A DNA stretch of 64,000 nt from Amycolatopsis benzoatilytica AK 16/65 (GTDB lineage: Bacteria; Actinomycetota; Actinomycetes; Mycobacteriales; Pseudonocardiaceae): positions 4,617,039 to 4,681,038 of the forward strand of contig NZ_KB912942.1 in NCBI RefSeq assembly GCF_000383915.1. Direction: 5' to 3'. The position numbers were made by a program, and so were the translations under genes. Positions 29,201 through 37,722 of the stretch are shown here, one piece after another (positions within the stretch are counted from its first letter, which is position 1; every line of letters starts with the position of its first letter). The notes under the pieces are model-generated. The model searched no databases, had not been told where the DNA came from, and saw only the letters and a list, made by a program, of their open reading frames with translations.

Positions 29201-30319
29201 CACTGGTCGGCGTGCCCGGCGGCGACCAGCGGGACCCCGACGACCTGGCCGAGGCCACCAGGATCCACGCGCTGCTTACCGGCGAGGAGTTCGACGAAAA
29301 CGCCAGGAACGCTGCCCGCAACGACGTCGACCGCCAGTTCCGCGACCTGCAGCGAGAGATCGAAGGGCCGGACTGGCGGCCCTGGGGTGACAACGAGGGC
29401 GATCTCTTCGTGGTCCAGGTGACGTTCAACGGTGCCGACCACTCCGTGCCCGACGTGCGGGAGCTGATCGCAGCCGAGATCGAGACACGCAGCACGTTCG
29501 TGCAGGCCAAGGAGCGCAAGCTGTACGCCGAGGTCCTGCTCGGCAAGGTGGGTGAGCACCTGCGCCAGCGCCGCCTTGACGCGAGCAGGCTCGTGCGGGA
29601 GATGGACGAACAGCTCAAACGCCACCCGACCGCATCCAAGATGCGAATGAGCATCCACTGGAAGCCCGCGGCGAACGCCGGTAAAGAGGTGCACAACGCG
29701 ATCAGGCTGCTCGACCGTGGATCCACGAACTTCCTCGCCGAGGAAGCCCGCGACACGCTCATTGAGTTCCTCGGCGAGCAGGTTCGTGAAGCACGTCAGC
29801 GAGCTGAGTTCGGTGATTGGAAGACTCACCTCGCTGAGGCTTTGGACTACCGCCGCTGGTCTGAATTCGAGCTCCAGGTCCTGTCCCACGACAATCCCAA
29901 GCCGGCAGAGGTGACCGACGAACTGCACAAGAAGAAGTCGGGCGGCGAGAAGGCCGCGATGTTGCAGCTGCCAATGTTCGCGGCGGCCGCCGCCCACTAT
30001 GCAGGCGCAGCGCCTACCTCCCCCCGGGCCGATCTATCTGGACGAAGCGTTCGCAGGCATCGACGCCGAGATGCGGGCGAGCTGCATGGGGTTGTTGACG
30101 GGATTCGATCTCGACTACGTCATGGCCAGCCACGACGAGTGGGGGTTCCATACCACCGTGCCCGGTCTGATGACGTACGTGCTACGCCGCGATCCGGAGA
30201 TCTCCGGTGTCCTCGCCACCCCGATCGTATGGGACGGAACCCGGCGGCACAGGCTGGAGGACCGGTCGCTCAAAGCCGGGCCGACGCCGTCAATTCTCGA
30301 CACGGACGAACAGGAGTAG
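26197..30319 (+). CDS. jetC: Wadjet/Ept SMC-like ATPase JetC (TIGR02680), with a +1 frameshift at a C6 tract
   Basis: DNA-loop-extruding SMC ATPase of the defence complex, about 1373 residues if the frameshift is bridged. Residues 60-67 are the Walker A motif GRNGSGKT. Long coiled-coil arms surround a hinge-like region near 600-740. The ABC signature SGGEK is at 1248. The frame then breaks: Walker B (YLDEAFAGID) and the C-terminal end, to the TAG at 30317, lie in the +1 frame. The shift falls at the six C bases 30020-30025, consistent with one extra C. Without a shift the frame stays open into jetD and predicts a 1799-residue JetC-JetD fusion lacking Walker B. This could be a real mutation, a programmed +1 shift (the P-site CCC can re-pair with the next CCC) or an assembly error. 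Confidence 0.8.
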
Positions 30320-30321
30320 CT

Positions 30322-31596
30322 GTGCGACGTGCGGTGGACCCCGCTTTGCTCGCCTGGACAAAAACAGCTGGTGGCAAAGAATTCTGCACGAAGGCACGTG
30401 AGAAGCTCGTCCGGGGTCGCAAGCTTGACAAGTGGCTCAACTACACCGTGAGCGAGAAGAACCTCGAAGACCTGCAGGCGTTGTTCGGACACGACGAAAG
30501 TGTCGTCAAGCCAACAGGCGTTCACCTGCGCAAGGCGGACTTCGCGCTGCGCCGCACCCGGTTTGACATCGGCTTACACCAGCTCCTCATCGCCGTCGAC
30601 GGACCGGTCATCAGCGCGCGTGCCCGAAGACGCTACGACGACCGCGTGAATCTGTTCCGCGTGGCGGGACAACGAGCCGACCTATGGCAGGTCATGGTCC
30701 CCGTACCGCAGCTCGACCGAGAACGCCGGCTGCTGGAAGCGCTCGAGCTGGCGCCAACCTCGCAGGTGCCATCGGAATCAGCGACCGAGACGAAATCATG
30801 GCCTACCTACGAGGCCGCGATCAGAGCCGCGGCGTACTGGTACCCGGCGTCACAGACACGAGTGCCGTGGGAGAAAGAGGTGGCATCCAACGCGCTCAAC
30901 GGCTCCAAGAGATGGACGATGGCCCAACTCGAAGCATTCTCCCGGTTGGTGAATACGGGCCTCAAACAAGCCCTGCAGTGGACCGACGCATTGATCCGCG
31001 TCGCCGGCCCGCTGTCGTGGACCAACCGGGCCCCAATCGCCGACGCAAACCTCGCCACACCGTGGATCGACATCCCCGCCCAGGGCTCACTCGAGTCCGG
31101 TGAGCTGGTCTGCCCGGCGGACGGGGTACTGCTGGTGGAGAACCAAACGACATTCGAACACCTGCGCCGCAACACCGATCTGACGAAGACATGGCTCTGC
31201 GTCTGGCTCGAAGGCAACATCAGCAAGGGACTTATCCCCTTCCTGCGGCACATCGCCCCGCGGCACGTCGCCGCATGGTGCGACCTCGACCCCGACGGCA
31301 TCGAGATCGTGCAGAGCGTGGAGAACGGACTCAAACGCCGAGTACTCCCGGCGGGAATGACACCCGAGATCTGGGCCAAGGGCAAAAAGCTCGCGGAGAA
31401 GAAACCGGAAGATCACACTACCTGGCAGCACGCCGCGGCCAAGCTCGCCGACCACGGCCCCGAGCAACTGCGCCCGCTTGCGACCGCCATCGCGACCAAC
31501 GGTCACCGCTGCGAGCAAGAGAGCATCCAGTTCGAGACCACACCGATCGTAGTACGGCAGCTCAAGCAACTCATCGCTTCGCCTAGCGGCTTGTGA
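30322..31596 (+). CDS. jetD: Wadjet/Ept nuclease subunit JetD (TOPRIM, topoisomerase VI A-like)
   Basis: 424 residues, the DNA-cleaving subunit of the Wadjet complex. The N-terminal half holds the DUF3322/arm-like region. The C-terminal half is a Toprim fold with the acidic motifs ENQTTFE near 272 and WCDLDPDGIEI near 319, the metal-binding positions of Spo11/TopoVI-A type nucleases. The GTG start at 30322 lies 2 bases after the proper jetC stop. It is in the same frame as the 5' part of jetC, so unshifted translation would run into it. It closes the four-gene operon. Confidence 0.83.
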   Translation: MRRAVDPALLAWTKTAGGKEFCTKAREKLVRGRKLDKWLNYTVSEKNLEDLQALFGHDESVVKPTGVHLRKADFALRRTRFDIGLHQLLIAVDGPVISARARRRYDDRVNLFRVAGQRADLWQVMVPVPQLDRERRLLEALELAPTSQVPSESATETKSWPTYEAAIRAAAYWYPASQTRVPWEKEVASNALNGSKRWTMAQLEAFSRLVNTGLKQALQWTDALIRVAGPLSWTNRAPIADANLATPWIDIPAQGSLESGELVCPADGVLLVENQTTFEHLRRNTDLTKTWLCVWLEGNISKGLIPFLRHIAPRHVAAWCDLDPDGIEIVQSVENGLKRRVLPAGMTPEIWAKGKKLAEKKPEDHTTWQHAAAKLADHGPEQLRPLATAIATNGHRCEQESIQFETTPIVVRQLKQLIASPSGL

Positions 31597-31755
31597 GCCT
31601 ACTTGGGATCGCCGTCGGAATAACCGGAGCGTATAGCCAGCGTCGAGGAACGCCTCCGCAGAACACAGGTGACAGTCCAACTCTCTGGCACGATCACCAC
31701 GACGGTGTGCGGCAGGTACAGGATGCTGCGGGGCTCGAAAAGTCGTCGCTGCAGC

Positions 31756-31965
31756 TCAGGCGGCGTATCGGTACTCGTTGATGACTCCTGCGAGGACCCG
31801 GGTGCGCAAGAGTCTGCGGGTCCCGGAGTCCTGGACGACATCGGGCTGATCCTGGACATCGGGAGGCCGCTGACCTCGGGACCGATGCGGTCGGTGCCTG
31901 TTGCAGTGCTCCTGATACTCGGCGAGGACCCGTCCGGCGTGCACCTCGCTCATGACCAGAATGTG
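31756..31965 (-). pseudogene. C-terminal remnant of an integrase-core transposase
   Basis: About 69 codons matching the tail of rve-type transposases (HRPHRSRGQRPPD ... VLAGVINEYRYAA, then stop). The catalytic domain is absent. It is fused in frame to the start of an ABC-transporter gene at about 31965, so it marks an old insertion followed by deletion. Confidence 0.6.
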
Positions 31966-32025
31966 GTCGAGGACTTCGTGTGAGCCGTAGCGCTTCCGGA
32001 GGCCGCGCACGGCCAGAGTTGTCAT
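31966..32025 (-). pseudogene. ABC transporter ATP-binding protein, N-terminal fragment
   Basis: Only the first 20 or so codons remain (MTTLAVRGLRKRYGSHEVLD), the typical first strand and aromatic A-loop of an ABC ATPase. The sequence then turns into the transposase tail. The Walker A motif is already gone. Confidence 0.5.
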
Positions 32026-32100
32026 CTGTATTCTCCAAACACCGGCTGCGCGTCGTCAGAGACACGGTGTTTTCCGATCGATGCCTGCCTGCACGTCCAA

Positions 32101-32621
32101 TCAGCAGTGGACGGCACCGTCGCCGCCGCGGTTCTCGGCACCGATGTCCACAGAAGCCAGATTGATTGACGTCGGGCGATAAACGGAATCGGAGCCGTCG
32201 GAGGCAGAAGCGTGACCGGAATACAGGGTCACGCTCACCTTCCTCGGGTCTGCGGACCATGTCGGGTTCGCGCTCTTGACCGCCGCGGCGAGCGCAGCCG
32301 AGTCGTACATGACCTGACGGCACGTCCCCGCCGGCGTTCGCGATTCGCTCGTGTTGACGCCGTCGAAAGCCGCTGGCTGGCCCAGGTCCGTTGGCAAAAT
32401 CGTTGCCGCCGCTGCGAGCGCCTGTTGCTCAGTGGTCTTACCGGAGAAGTAAATGTCCACGCCGACGACCCGTCCTCCCCACGTCGTGAAGGGTTGATCG
32501 TCGTAGCATGCGACGGCACCGTTTCGAAGAAGCCAGGCATGCTCGGTCCCGATGGGTTGCTCACCCTGCGCAAGACACTCGGCTGGGGCGGCAGGCTTGA
32601 AATGGCTTTCCCTGGGGTTGA
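32101..32621 (-). pseudogene. C-terminal part of a membrane-anchored hypothetical protein split by an IS3 element
   Basis: The minus frame ends with a TGA at 32101 and encodes about 170 residues without a start. Its composition is that of an extracytoplasmic domain, with four cysteines (AECLAQGE, AVACYDDQ, GTCRQVMY and the terminal C). It runs directly into the left inverted repeat of the IS element. The other half, with a membrane anchor, is on the far side of the element at 33905-34253 in the same orientation. Function unknown. Confidence 0.6.
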
Positions 32622-32654
32622 CCCGTTTTGACGGACAGGGTCGTTGAGGTGTGG

Positions 32655-33536
32655 TCAGGCTACTTGACGCGTGGTTGTTTCGTAGGTGTTGGGGCTGAGG
32701 TAGCCGAGGCTGGAGTGCAGTCGGCGGGTGTTGTACCAGCCTTCGATGTAGTTGAAGATCGCTTTGTGCGCGCTGGCGCGGGTAGGCCAGCTGCGCCGGT
32801 CGATCAGTTCTGCTTTGATGGTGGCGAAAAACGATTCGGCGACGGCGTTGTCCCAGCACTGTCCCTTGCGCCCCACCGACAAACGCACGCCGTGCTCGTC
32901 GGCGAGAGCGCTGAACTGGGCAGACGTGTATTGGCATCCGCGATCGGAGTGGAAGATCACCCCGGGTTCCGGTCGACGCTGGGCGACGGCGTTGTTGAGC
33001 GCGTCGGCGATGAGGCCGGTGCGCAGGTGATCGGCGGTGGCCCAGCCGACGACTCGGCGGGAGCCGAGGTCGATCACCGTGGCCAGATACAGCCAGCCCT
33101 CCCAGGTGTGGATATAAGTGATGTCGCCGCACCAGCGAGTGTTGATATCGCTTGTGCTGCAAGAGAAGTCCCGTTTGATCAGATCTGCCGGGGTGCTCGC
33201 GGCCGGGTCGGAGACGGTGGTGGTGCGCCACCGTTTCGGCGTTCGTCCGGCGCGGCCGGCGGCGCGCAGGAGCCGGGCGACGCGCTTGCGGGAGTGCCGG
33301 TGCCCGCGGTTGCGCAGTTCGGCTTGCACTCGCGGTGTTCCGTAGGTGCCGTTCGACTCGTCGTGGATCGCGGCGATCTCCTCGGTCAGTTCCGTGTCCT
33401 GCCGTGCACGGGCGGACGGTCCGGCGGCGCGGTGGGCGTAGTAGGCGGCTCGGGAGATCTTCAACAGGGTGCACGCGCGTTTGACGTTGCCGCCCTCGGC
33501 AGCGTTCTCCGCCTCGATGAACGGGTAGACGTTCAC
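32655..33536 (-). CDS. IS3-family transposase OrfB (DDE integrase core)
   Basis: 293 residues from the GTG at 33536. An HTH_21-like region comes first (GTYGTPRVQAELR near 63), then the rve catalytic core with D138 (WCGDITYI), D198 (FHSDRGCQYTS) and E234 (WDNAVAESFF). The start overlaps the stop of orfA (GTGA). IS3 elements usually make an OrfAB fusion by -1 frameshifting near this overlap; I did not find a distinctive A-rich slippery site, and here the overlap may act by re-initiation. Confidence 0.86.
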   Translation of the reverse strand: MNVYPFIEAENAAEGGNVKRACTLLKISRAAYYAHRAAGPSARARQDTELTEEIAAIHDESNGTYGTPRVQAELRNRGHRHSRKRVARLLRAAGRAGRTPKRWRTTTVSDPAASTPADLIKRDFSCSTSDINTRWCGDITYIHTWEGWLYLATVIDLGSRRVVGWATADHLRTGLIADALNNAVAQRRPEPGVIFHSDRGCQYTSAQFSALADEHGVRLSVGRKGQCWDNAVAESFFATIKAELIDRRSWPTRASAHKAIFNYIEGWYNTRRLHSSLGYLSPNTYETTTRQVA

Positions 33537-33856
33537 CGGATCTCCTTCGCGAAGAAAGCTGTCGCTCGTTTGAGGATCTCCACGTCCTCGGACAAACGGC
33601 GGTTCTCCCGCCGCAACCGGGCCAGCTCGTCCCGTTCGTCGCTGGTCAGCCCGTCGGTGCGGGTTCCCGCGTCCAGCTCGGCCTGGGTCACCCACTGCCG
33701 GACGGCGGTCTCGGTCAGGTCGAAGTCCTTCGCGACCTGACCGACCGAACGGTCGCCGCGCTGGCACAGTTCGACGATCTCGGCCTTGAACTCCCGCGTG
33801 AACGAACGACGAGGTCGAGGCTTCTTCTTGCCCATGGTGTCCATGATGAGGGACAT
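33533..33856 (-). CDS. IS3-family transposase OrfA (helix-turn-helix)
   Basis: 107 residues. An N-terminal HTH_Tnp_1 domain (RSFTREFKAEIVELCQRGDRSVGQVAKDFDL) is followed by a leucine-zipper-like helix (ELARLRRENRRLSEDVEILKRA). It binds the element ends and can dimerise with the OrfAB fusion. Starts at 33856, about 50 bases inside the right inverted repeat. Confidence 0.85.
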   Translation of the reverse strand: MSLIMDTMGKKKPRPRRSFTREFKAEIVELCQRGDRSVGQVAKDFDLTETAVRQWVTQAELDAGTRTDGLTSDERDELARLRRENRRLSEDVEILKRATAFFAKEIR

Positions 33857-33904
33857 CCTTCCGGGGGCACATGCCCCCTCATCTCAGGTGTCCGTCAAAA
33901 CGGG

Positions 33905-34253
33905 GCATCCCCACCCACCATGCCTCCGAGTCGAGCAAACCTCTGGTCGGCGCAGCAGCGATCTGCGCAACCGACGCCGACGCCGCGGCGCGCGGCGGCG
34001 TTACGGCCGACCCAGCGGGCGGGACGCTCCGAGTCGTCGATCCAGCCGGCCGACCTGCGGGCGCGTCAGCTTTCGTCGACGACGGCGGCGATGGATCGAC
34101 CATCGATCCGACCAGACCGACAATGAGGAGAACCACGAACGCCCCAGCCGCCCACAGCACAACCTTCTTCCACCTGGGCATTCGACGTCGTCCGGCCCCG
34201 GGTTCCGCCGGAACGTCGGTAATCGGCCGTTCACGAGGTTGCTGCACGCCCAT
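33905..34253 (-). pseudogene. N-terminal part of the membrane-anchored protein split by the IS3 element
   Basis: ATG at 34253 (an in-frame GTG lies 6 bases earlier). Residues 1-30 are cytoplasmic and proline/arginine-rich. One transmembrane helix (VVLWAAGAFVVLLIVGLVGSMV) is followed by a low-complexity serine/proline/alanine linker. The gene breaks at the IS right repeat. Together with the 32101-32621 part it describes a single-pass membrane protein with an outside domain. Function unknown. Confidence 0.6.
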
Positions 34254-34676
34254 CGACACTCCGCCCTGACTCCGTACAGCACAACATCGACGAGCAACGA
34301 CGCGACGTTACGAGATCGCGCTGTGACCCATGAACGGCACATCGGCGACAGTTGGACCGACGACCCGCCACCGACGCCCCCGCTCATCCCTACGGCTCCG
34401 GATCGCAAAGGCTTCGCACGTCTGCTCCGAGCACGCAGCGGCGCGCGAGGCACGCTCTTTGATCGCCCTTGGTTGGCGCGCGACGCTGGCATCCGCGGGC
34501 CGATTGCGATCAGCTCCCAATGTTCACGAGCCTCATGGCCGTTTTCAGACGGGCCGAGATCATTCGCGTAACAGCCGGGTACCAGTCGGCGACATCGAAG
34601 GACAACTCGCGGATCTGCTGAACCTTTCGACACAAACCGTCCCCATGCCCAGACGATCGCGGAGGCCGCAGAAGCG
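34254..34676. other. Intergenic stretch without a convincing gene
   Basis: A plus frame from the GTG at 34323 to 34571 (about 82 residues, THERHIGDSWTDDPPP...) looks faintly coding at its start but has no family and no strong ribosome site. Otherwise nothing is recognised. Confidence 0.3.
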
Positions 34677-35156
34677 ATGATGCACCGAAAGCGACAGATC
34701 CAGCGCACATTTCTCCTAGTTTTCTGCGCCGGCACCATCGCCGCCTGCGCCGCACCCCGCCTTCAGACAGCGAGCTCGCCGACAACGGCAGCCTCCTCAG
34801 CACCGGTGCCGAGCACTTCCTCGACCGACAGCCCCCAGCCCCCGACTACGTCCCCGCCACAGTCCACCGGCAAATCCGAAACCCCGCCAACGAACTTCCC
34901 GTCGGCGGCGCTGCCCGAGGGCTACCCGAAGGTCGTCAAGGTCGCTTCGCTGCCCGACCAAGTGCGCAATTGGTTCCAGATGCAAGGCACAATCCAGGCT
35001 GTACAACTCGCCCCCGGCGTCTGGACCGCGTTGCAAGACGGCGCTGCCGTCGAAGACGCCGTCAACGCCGGCGTACTCGACGGCTTCTGCAGTTCAATCA
35101 AGGCATTCGAACGCCGATACCGCAGCGGACGCACCTACCCTGGCGCATGCTGGTGA
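34677..35156 (+). CDS. Small putative lipoprotein
   Basis: 159 residues. The N-terminus is a lipoprotein signal: basic RKRQIQR, hydrophobic FLLVFCAGTI, then the lipobox IAAC. A serine/threonine/proline linker of about 45 residues follows, then a globular C-terminal part (LPDQVRNWFQMQGTI...) with two cysteines. Probably anchored on the outer face of the cell membrane. No family recognised. Two adjacent ATG codons at 34677 and 34680 could start it, with GGAGG about 12 bases upstream. It lies within the decayed mobile-element region. Confidence 0.6.
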   Translation: MMHRKRQIQRTFLLVFCAGTIAACAAPRLQTASSPTTAASSAPVPSTSSTDSPQPPTTSPPQSTGKSETPPTNFPSAALPEGYPKVVKVASLPDQVRNWFQMQGTIQAVQLAPGVWTALQDGAAVEDAVNAGVLDGFCSSIKAFERRYRSGRTYPGACW

Positions 35157-35215
35157 CAACAATGCGATCAACGAGTTCGATCACTCGGTCACCCTCGCTG
35201 ATCGCCACAGCCGCC

Positions 35216-36091
35216 TCACTCCGAACGACCAGCCCAGAACGCTGCAGCACCAAGGCGAGCTGCAGATGATGCCTGCAACGACTGACTGCGACGCCTTCGC
35301 CCTAGGGGGCCTTCCAGCACCTCGCTGCTCGAGCCAGCCCGCAATCGGCCGACGGCCGACACGAGCTCGGCCCCCGGTTCCGGTCCCGTACCGGACAAGG
35401 CATCAGCGCCCGCCAGCCGACCCGATCGCCGCCACCGACGAATAACCCGACGACCGTAGTTGTGCGTTCCCGCCACCCGATCCAATTCCGCCCCACTCGG
35501 CGAACGCCCCACAGCAACCTGCTCCACGTAGTAGATCCACATCTGCTCCTCCGCCGTCACCCCTCCATCCCCGGCGAGACCGTCCGAGACCACCGGCTGA
35601 ACCGCCGCTCCAGTCTCGGTCTCGCGACCACCCGCGATCGCCTCGACCTCGTCTCGCCCGGACACGGTCTCGGAGCAACTCTCGACGGCCCGCTGCTTCA
35701 ACGCCCGGTTCAACAACTCCACCGCGAACAACAACGCCACCGGCGGACACGCCGCCACCACCACCTGCAACGAACTCAGCACTGGAGCCGACCCAATGTT
35801 TGCCAGCAACGACAACCCGATCCCGAACACGAACGCCGACCACGCCACCCACCGACCATGCTCCCGCCCGGCCCGCCGCCGCTTCCACAACTCCACCGTC
35901 GCGATCGTCAACAACCCGTCCACCAGCAACGGCCAGACCGACGCCGTCGACATATCGGCACCGAACCGGAGAGCGAACTCCCGGCCGTGGCGATACGACG
36001 CATACGCCGCCCCGACCGCAACCAGGCCGGTGCACCCGCACTGCACCCACAGGACAAGGTTCGGAGCAACCCGGTCCCGCTGCGCGCCCAT
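35216..36091 (-). CDS. DUF2637 domain-containing membrane protein of an integrative element
   Basis: 291 residues from the ATG at 36091. The N-terminal 130 residues form the DUF2637 domain with about four membrane helices (GAAYASYRHG...WPLLVDGLLTIATVEL...WSAFVFGIGLSLLAN...VVVAACPPVALLFAVELL). The C-terminal half carries a helix-turn-helix-like stretch (GRSPSGAELDRVAGTHNYGRRVIRRW). Such genes sit near the replication and transfer genes of actinomycete integrative elements. It lies between the lipoprotein gene and a tRNA attachment remnant. A truncated paralogue is at 22148-22443. Role unknown. Confidence 0.7.
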   Translation of the reverse strand: MGAQRDRVAPNLVLWVQCGCTGLVAVGAAYASYRHGREFALRFGADMSTASVWPLLVDGLLTIATVELWKRRRAGREHGRWVAWSAFVFGIGLSLLANIGSAPVLSSLQVVVAACPPVALLFAVELLNRALKQRAVESCSETVSGRDEVEAIAGGRETETGAAVQPVVSDGLAGDGGVTAEEQMWIYYVEQVAVGRSPSGAELDRVAGTHNYGRRVIRRWRRSGRLAGADALSGTGPEPGAELVSAVGRLRAGSSSEVLEGPLGRRRRSQSLQASSAARLGAAAFWAGRSE

Positions 36092-36313
36092 CACGACACC
36101 GCACCTGCCACACGACCGAACGCCGGCAAAAACCGCCGAGCAGAGCGTGCCGGACCAGACGGCAGAGCCCGGCACCTGCGAGCCCGAGGGGAGCCCGAGC
36201 GCGCAGAAACCCGACGACAAACGACGACACCACCCGACACCAGCGACACCCCCGCACCGAGGAAAATGACCCTGCCCGACATCACGCGACACCACCCGAA
36301 CCATGATCAAAAC

Positions 36314-36359
36314 GACTCTTAACCAGCGGGTTCGGGGTTCGAGTCCCTGATGGCGCACC
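36314..36359 (+). other. 3' fragment of a tRNA-Lys(CTT) gene, attachment-site core
   Basis: The sequence reads from the anticodon stem-loop (CTCTTAA, anticodon CTT at 36318-36320) through the T-arm (GGTTCGAGTCC) to the acceptor 3' strand ATGGCGC-A-CC. The 5' half that should begin GCGCCAT is absent upstream. A 3' tRNA half beside an integrase gene is the normal trace of a tRNA-targeted integrative element. Confidence 0.7.
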
Positions 36360-36365
36360 CTCAAT

Positions 36366-36399
36366 CCCCAGGTTGTCGGAAACGACAACCTGGGGTTTT
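36366..36399 (+). terminator. Rho-independent terminator after the tRNA-Lys fragment
   Basis: Perfect 13-base stem CCCCAGGTTGTCG with a GAAA tetraloop, followed by TTTT. It sits 6 bases after the tRNA 3' end, as expected for the original tRNA transcript. Confidence 0.8.
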
Positions 36400-37722
36400 G
36401 TGTTATGCGGACGTTGTTCTTCCGGTTGTGGACTGTCCATTGTGGTCTCCTGCGAGCCCGAGGGGAGCCCAAGAGCGCGGGCCGGGTGCAGAACAGCCCG
36501 TCGGGGGATGGCTCCGGCGAGGCGGCGGGCGGCGTCGGCGGCGAGTTCCTGGGCGACGTTCGTGTAAAGGTCCATCGTGACCTTGATCGACGAATACCTC
36601 GGGATGTGCTGGATCACCTTCATCTCCACCCCCGCCGCCAGCATCAGGGTCGCGGCGCCGTGGCGGAGCCCGTGCAGTGTGATCGGGGGCAAGCCCGTCG
36701 CCTCGATCAGCCGGGCGAACTCGTCGGCGACGTCGGCGGGCTGCCGTCGGGGCGCGTGAAGAGCAAGTCGTGTTCCCGCCAGGAACTGCCCAGACGCGCC
36801 TTGGCTTCGTCCTGACGTGCCAGATGCGCGGCGAGGACGAGCACCGTGTCGGGATCCAGCGGCACGATCCCTCCGACGAGGGGGTCTTGGGTTTGGACTG
36901 ACCGTTTCCCACCCGTACTGCACGATCTGGTTCGCCACTTCGAGACAACCAGCGTCGAGGAACGTGTCCGACCGGCGCTGCCCGCACGCCTCGCCCCACC
37001 GCAACGCCGCGGCTTCGGCCGCTCCGCCCGGGGCAACTCCACCAGCACCGCCACATTCACGATCAACAGGCCCTCCCGCCCCCGCCGGTTCAGCAATGCA
37101 CGCAGGGTTTCCCGGATCCGGTGCAGCGACAACGGGCCGACCGGGCGCTGCCACTTCACCGCCGCGGCCTTCCTCGGGTCGCCGCTCTCCCGGTCCTGCT
37201 CGATCAGATCATTGTTCTCCACGATCGCCTCGAACATCGCGTCCAGATGCGCCACCCGCAGCTTGTCCCGGCGGACCTTCCCCAGATGCGGCCGCAGCAG
37301 CCGCACATGCGACTCGTAGGAGCGGTAGGTGTTGCGGCTGACCGTGCGCTTCTTCACCGCGAGGAACTCGTCGAACTCCTTGTCCATCAACGGATGCTCC
37401 AACGCCGCCGCCCGCACCAGCCGCCGGACCGTCTCGACCTCAGGCAACGGGTCCTTCTTCGCGATCACCGTGACGAGCAGGTCGCTGATCTTGCGCAACG
37501 TCTCCTCATCGCCCTCCCCGGCGATCCCGAGCAAGTCTCGGACCCGCCCGAGACCCGTCTCGGCCTCCGTCGCGCTCGCATACCCGCCGCGCCGCCGGGG
37601 CCGGCGATTGCCCGCCGCATCCGGCGGCAGCTCGGTCCGGAAGAACGACTGACCGTGTCGCTTGTTCGTCAGCTTCGGGCAGTCATCGCCCAGCGGCTTC
37701 TTGTTGCCGTCCCGGCACGAAC

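Larger units (their letters stand above)
32622..33904 (-). mobile_element. IS3-family insertion sequence, apparently complete
   Basis: About 1283 bases bounded by 16-base perfect inverted repeats, CCCGTTTTGACGGACA at 32622-32637 and its complement at 33889-33904. It carries orfA and orfB overlapping by 4 bases, with an intact DDE triad. No direct target repeat is obvious at the borders. It is inserted in a gene for a membrane-anchored hypothetical protein, whose halves lie at 32101-32621 and 33905-34253. Confidence 0.82.
36282..37722 (-). pseudogene. Tyrosine recombinase (phage-type integrase), multiply frameshifted
   Basis: The protein can be followed only by changing frame several times. 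The N-terminal arm-binding and core-binding parts (CRDGNKKPLGDDCPKL..., RNTYRSYESHVRLLRPHLGK) are in one frame. Part of the catalytic domain (LRWGEACGQRRSD...ANQIVQYGWETV) is in a second, a short bridge in a third, then IVPLDPDTV...WREHDLLFTRPDGSP back in the first. The C-terminal GLPPITLHGLRHGAATLMLAAGVEMKVIQHIPRYSS...MDLYT is again in the second. HxxR and the catalytic Tyr are still readable, but the break points remove function. It faces the tRNA-Lys fragment, its likely target site, and its 5' end is cut by the methyltransferase fragment. Confidence 0.75.

Noticed and set aside
25984..31596. A genuine 1870-residue single protein combining JetC and JetD
   Set aside because: Residues between about 1275 of JetC and the JetD start are out-of-frame nonsense, and Walker B lies in the +1 frame. 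Homologous systems have separate jetC and jetD. Kept instead as a frameshift finding.
32655..33872. 405-residue single-frame IS3 transposase
   Set aside because: The first 112 codons are the orfA region read out of frame; orfB proper starts at the GTG at 33536.
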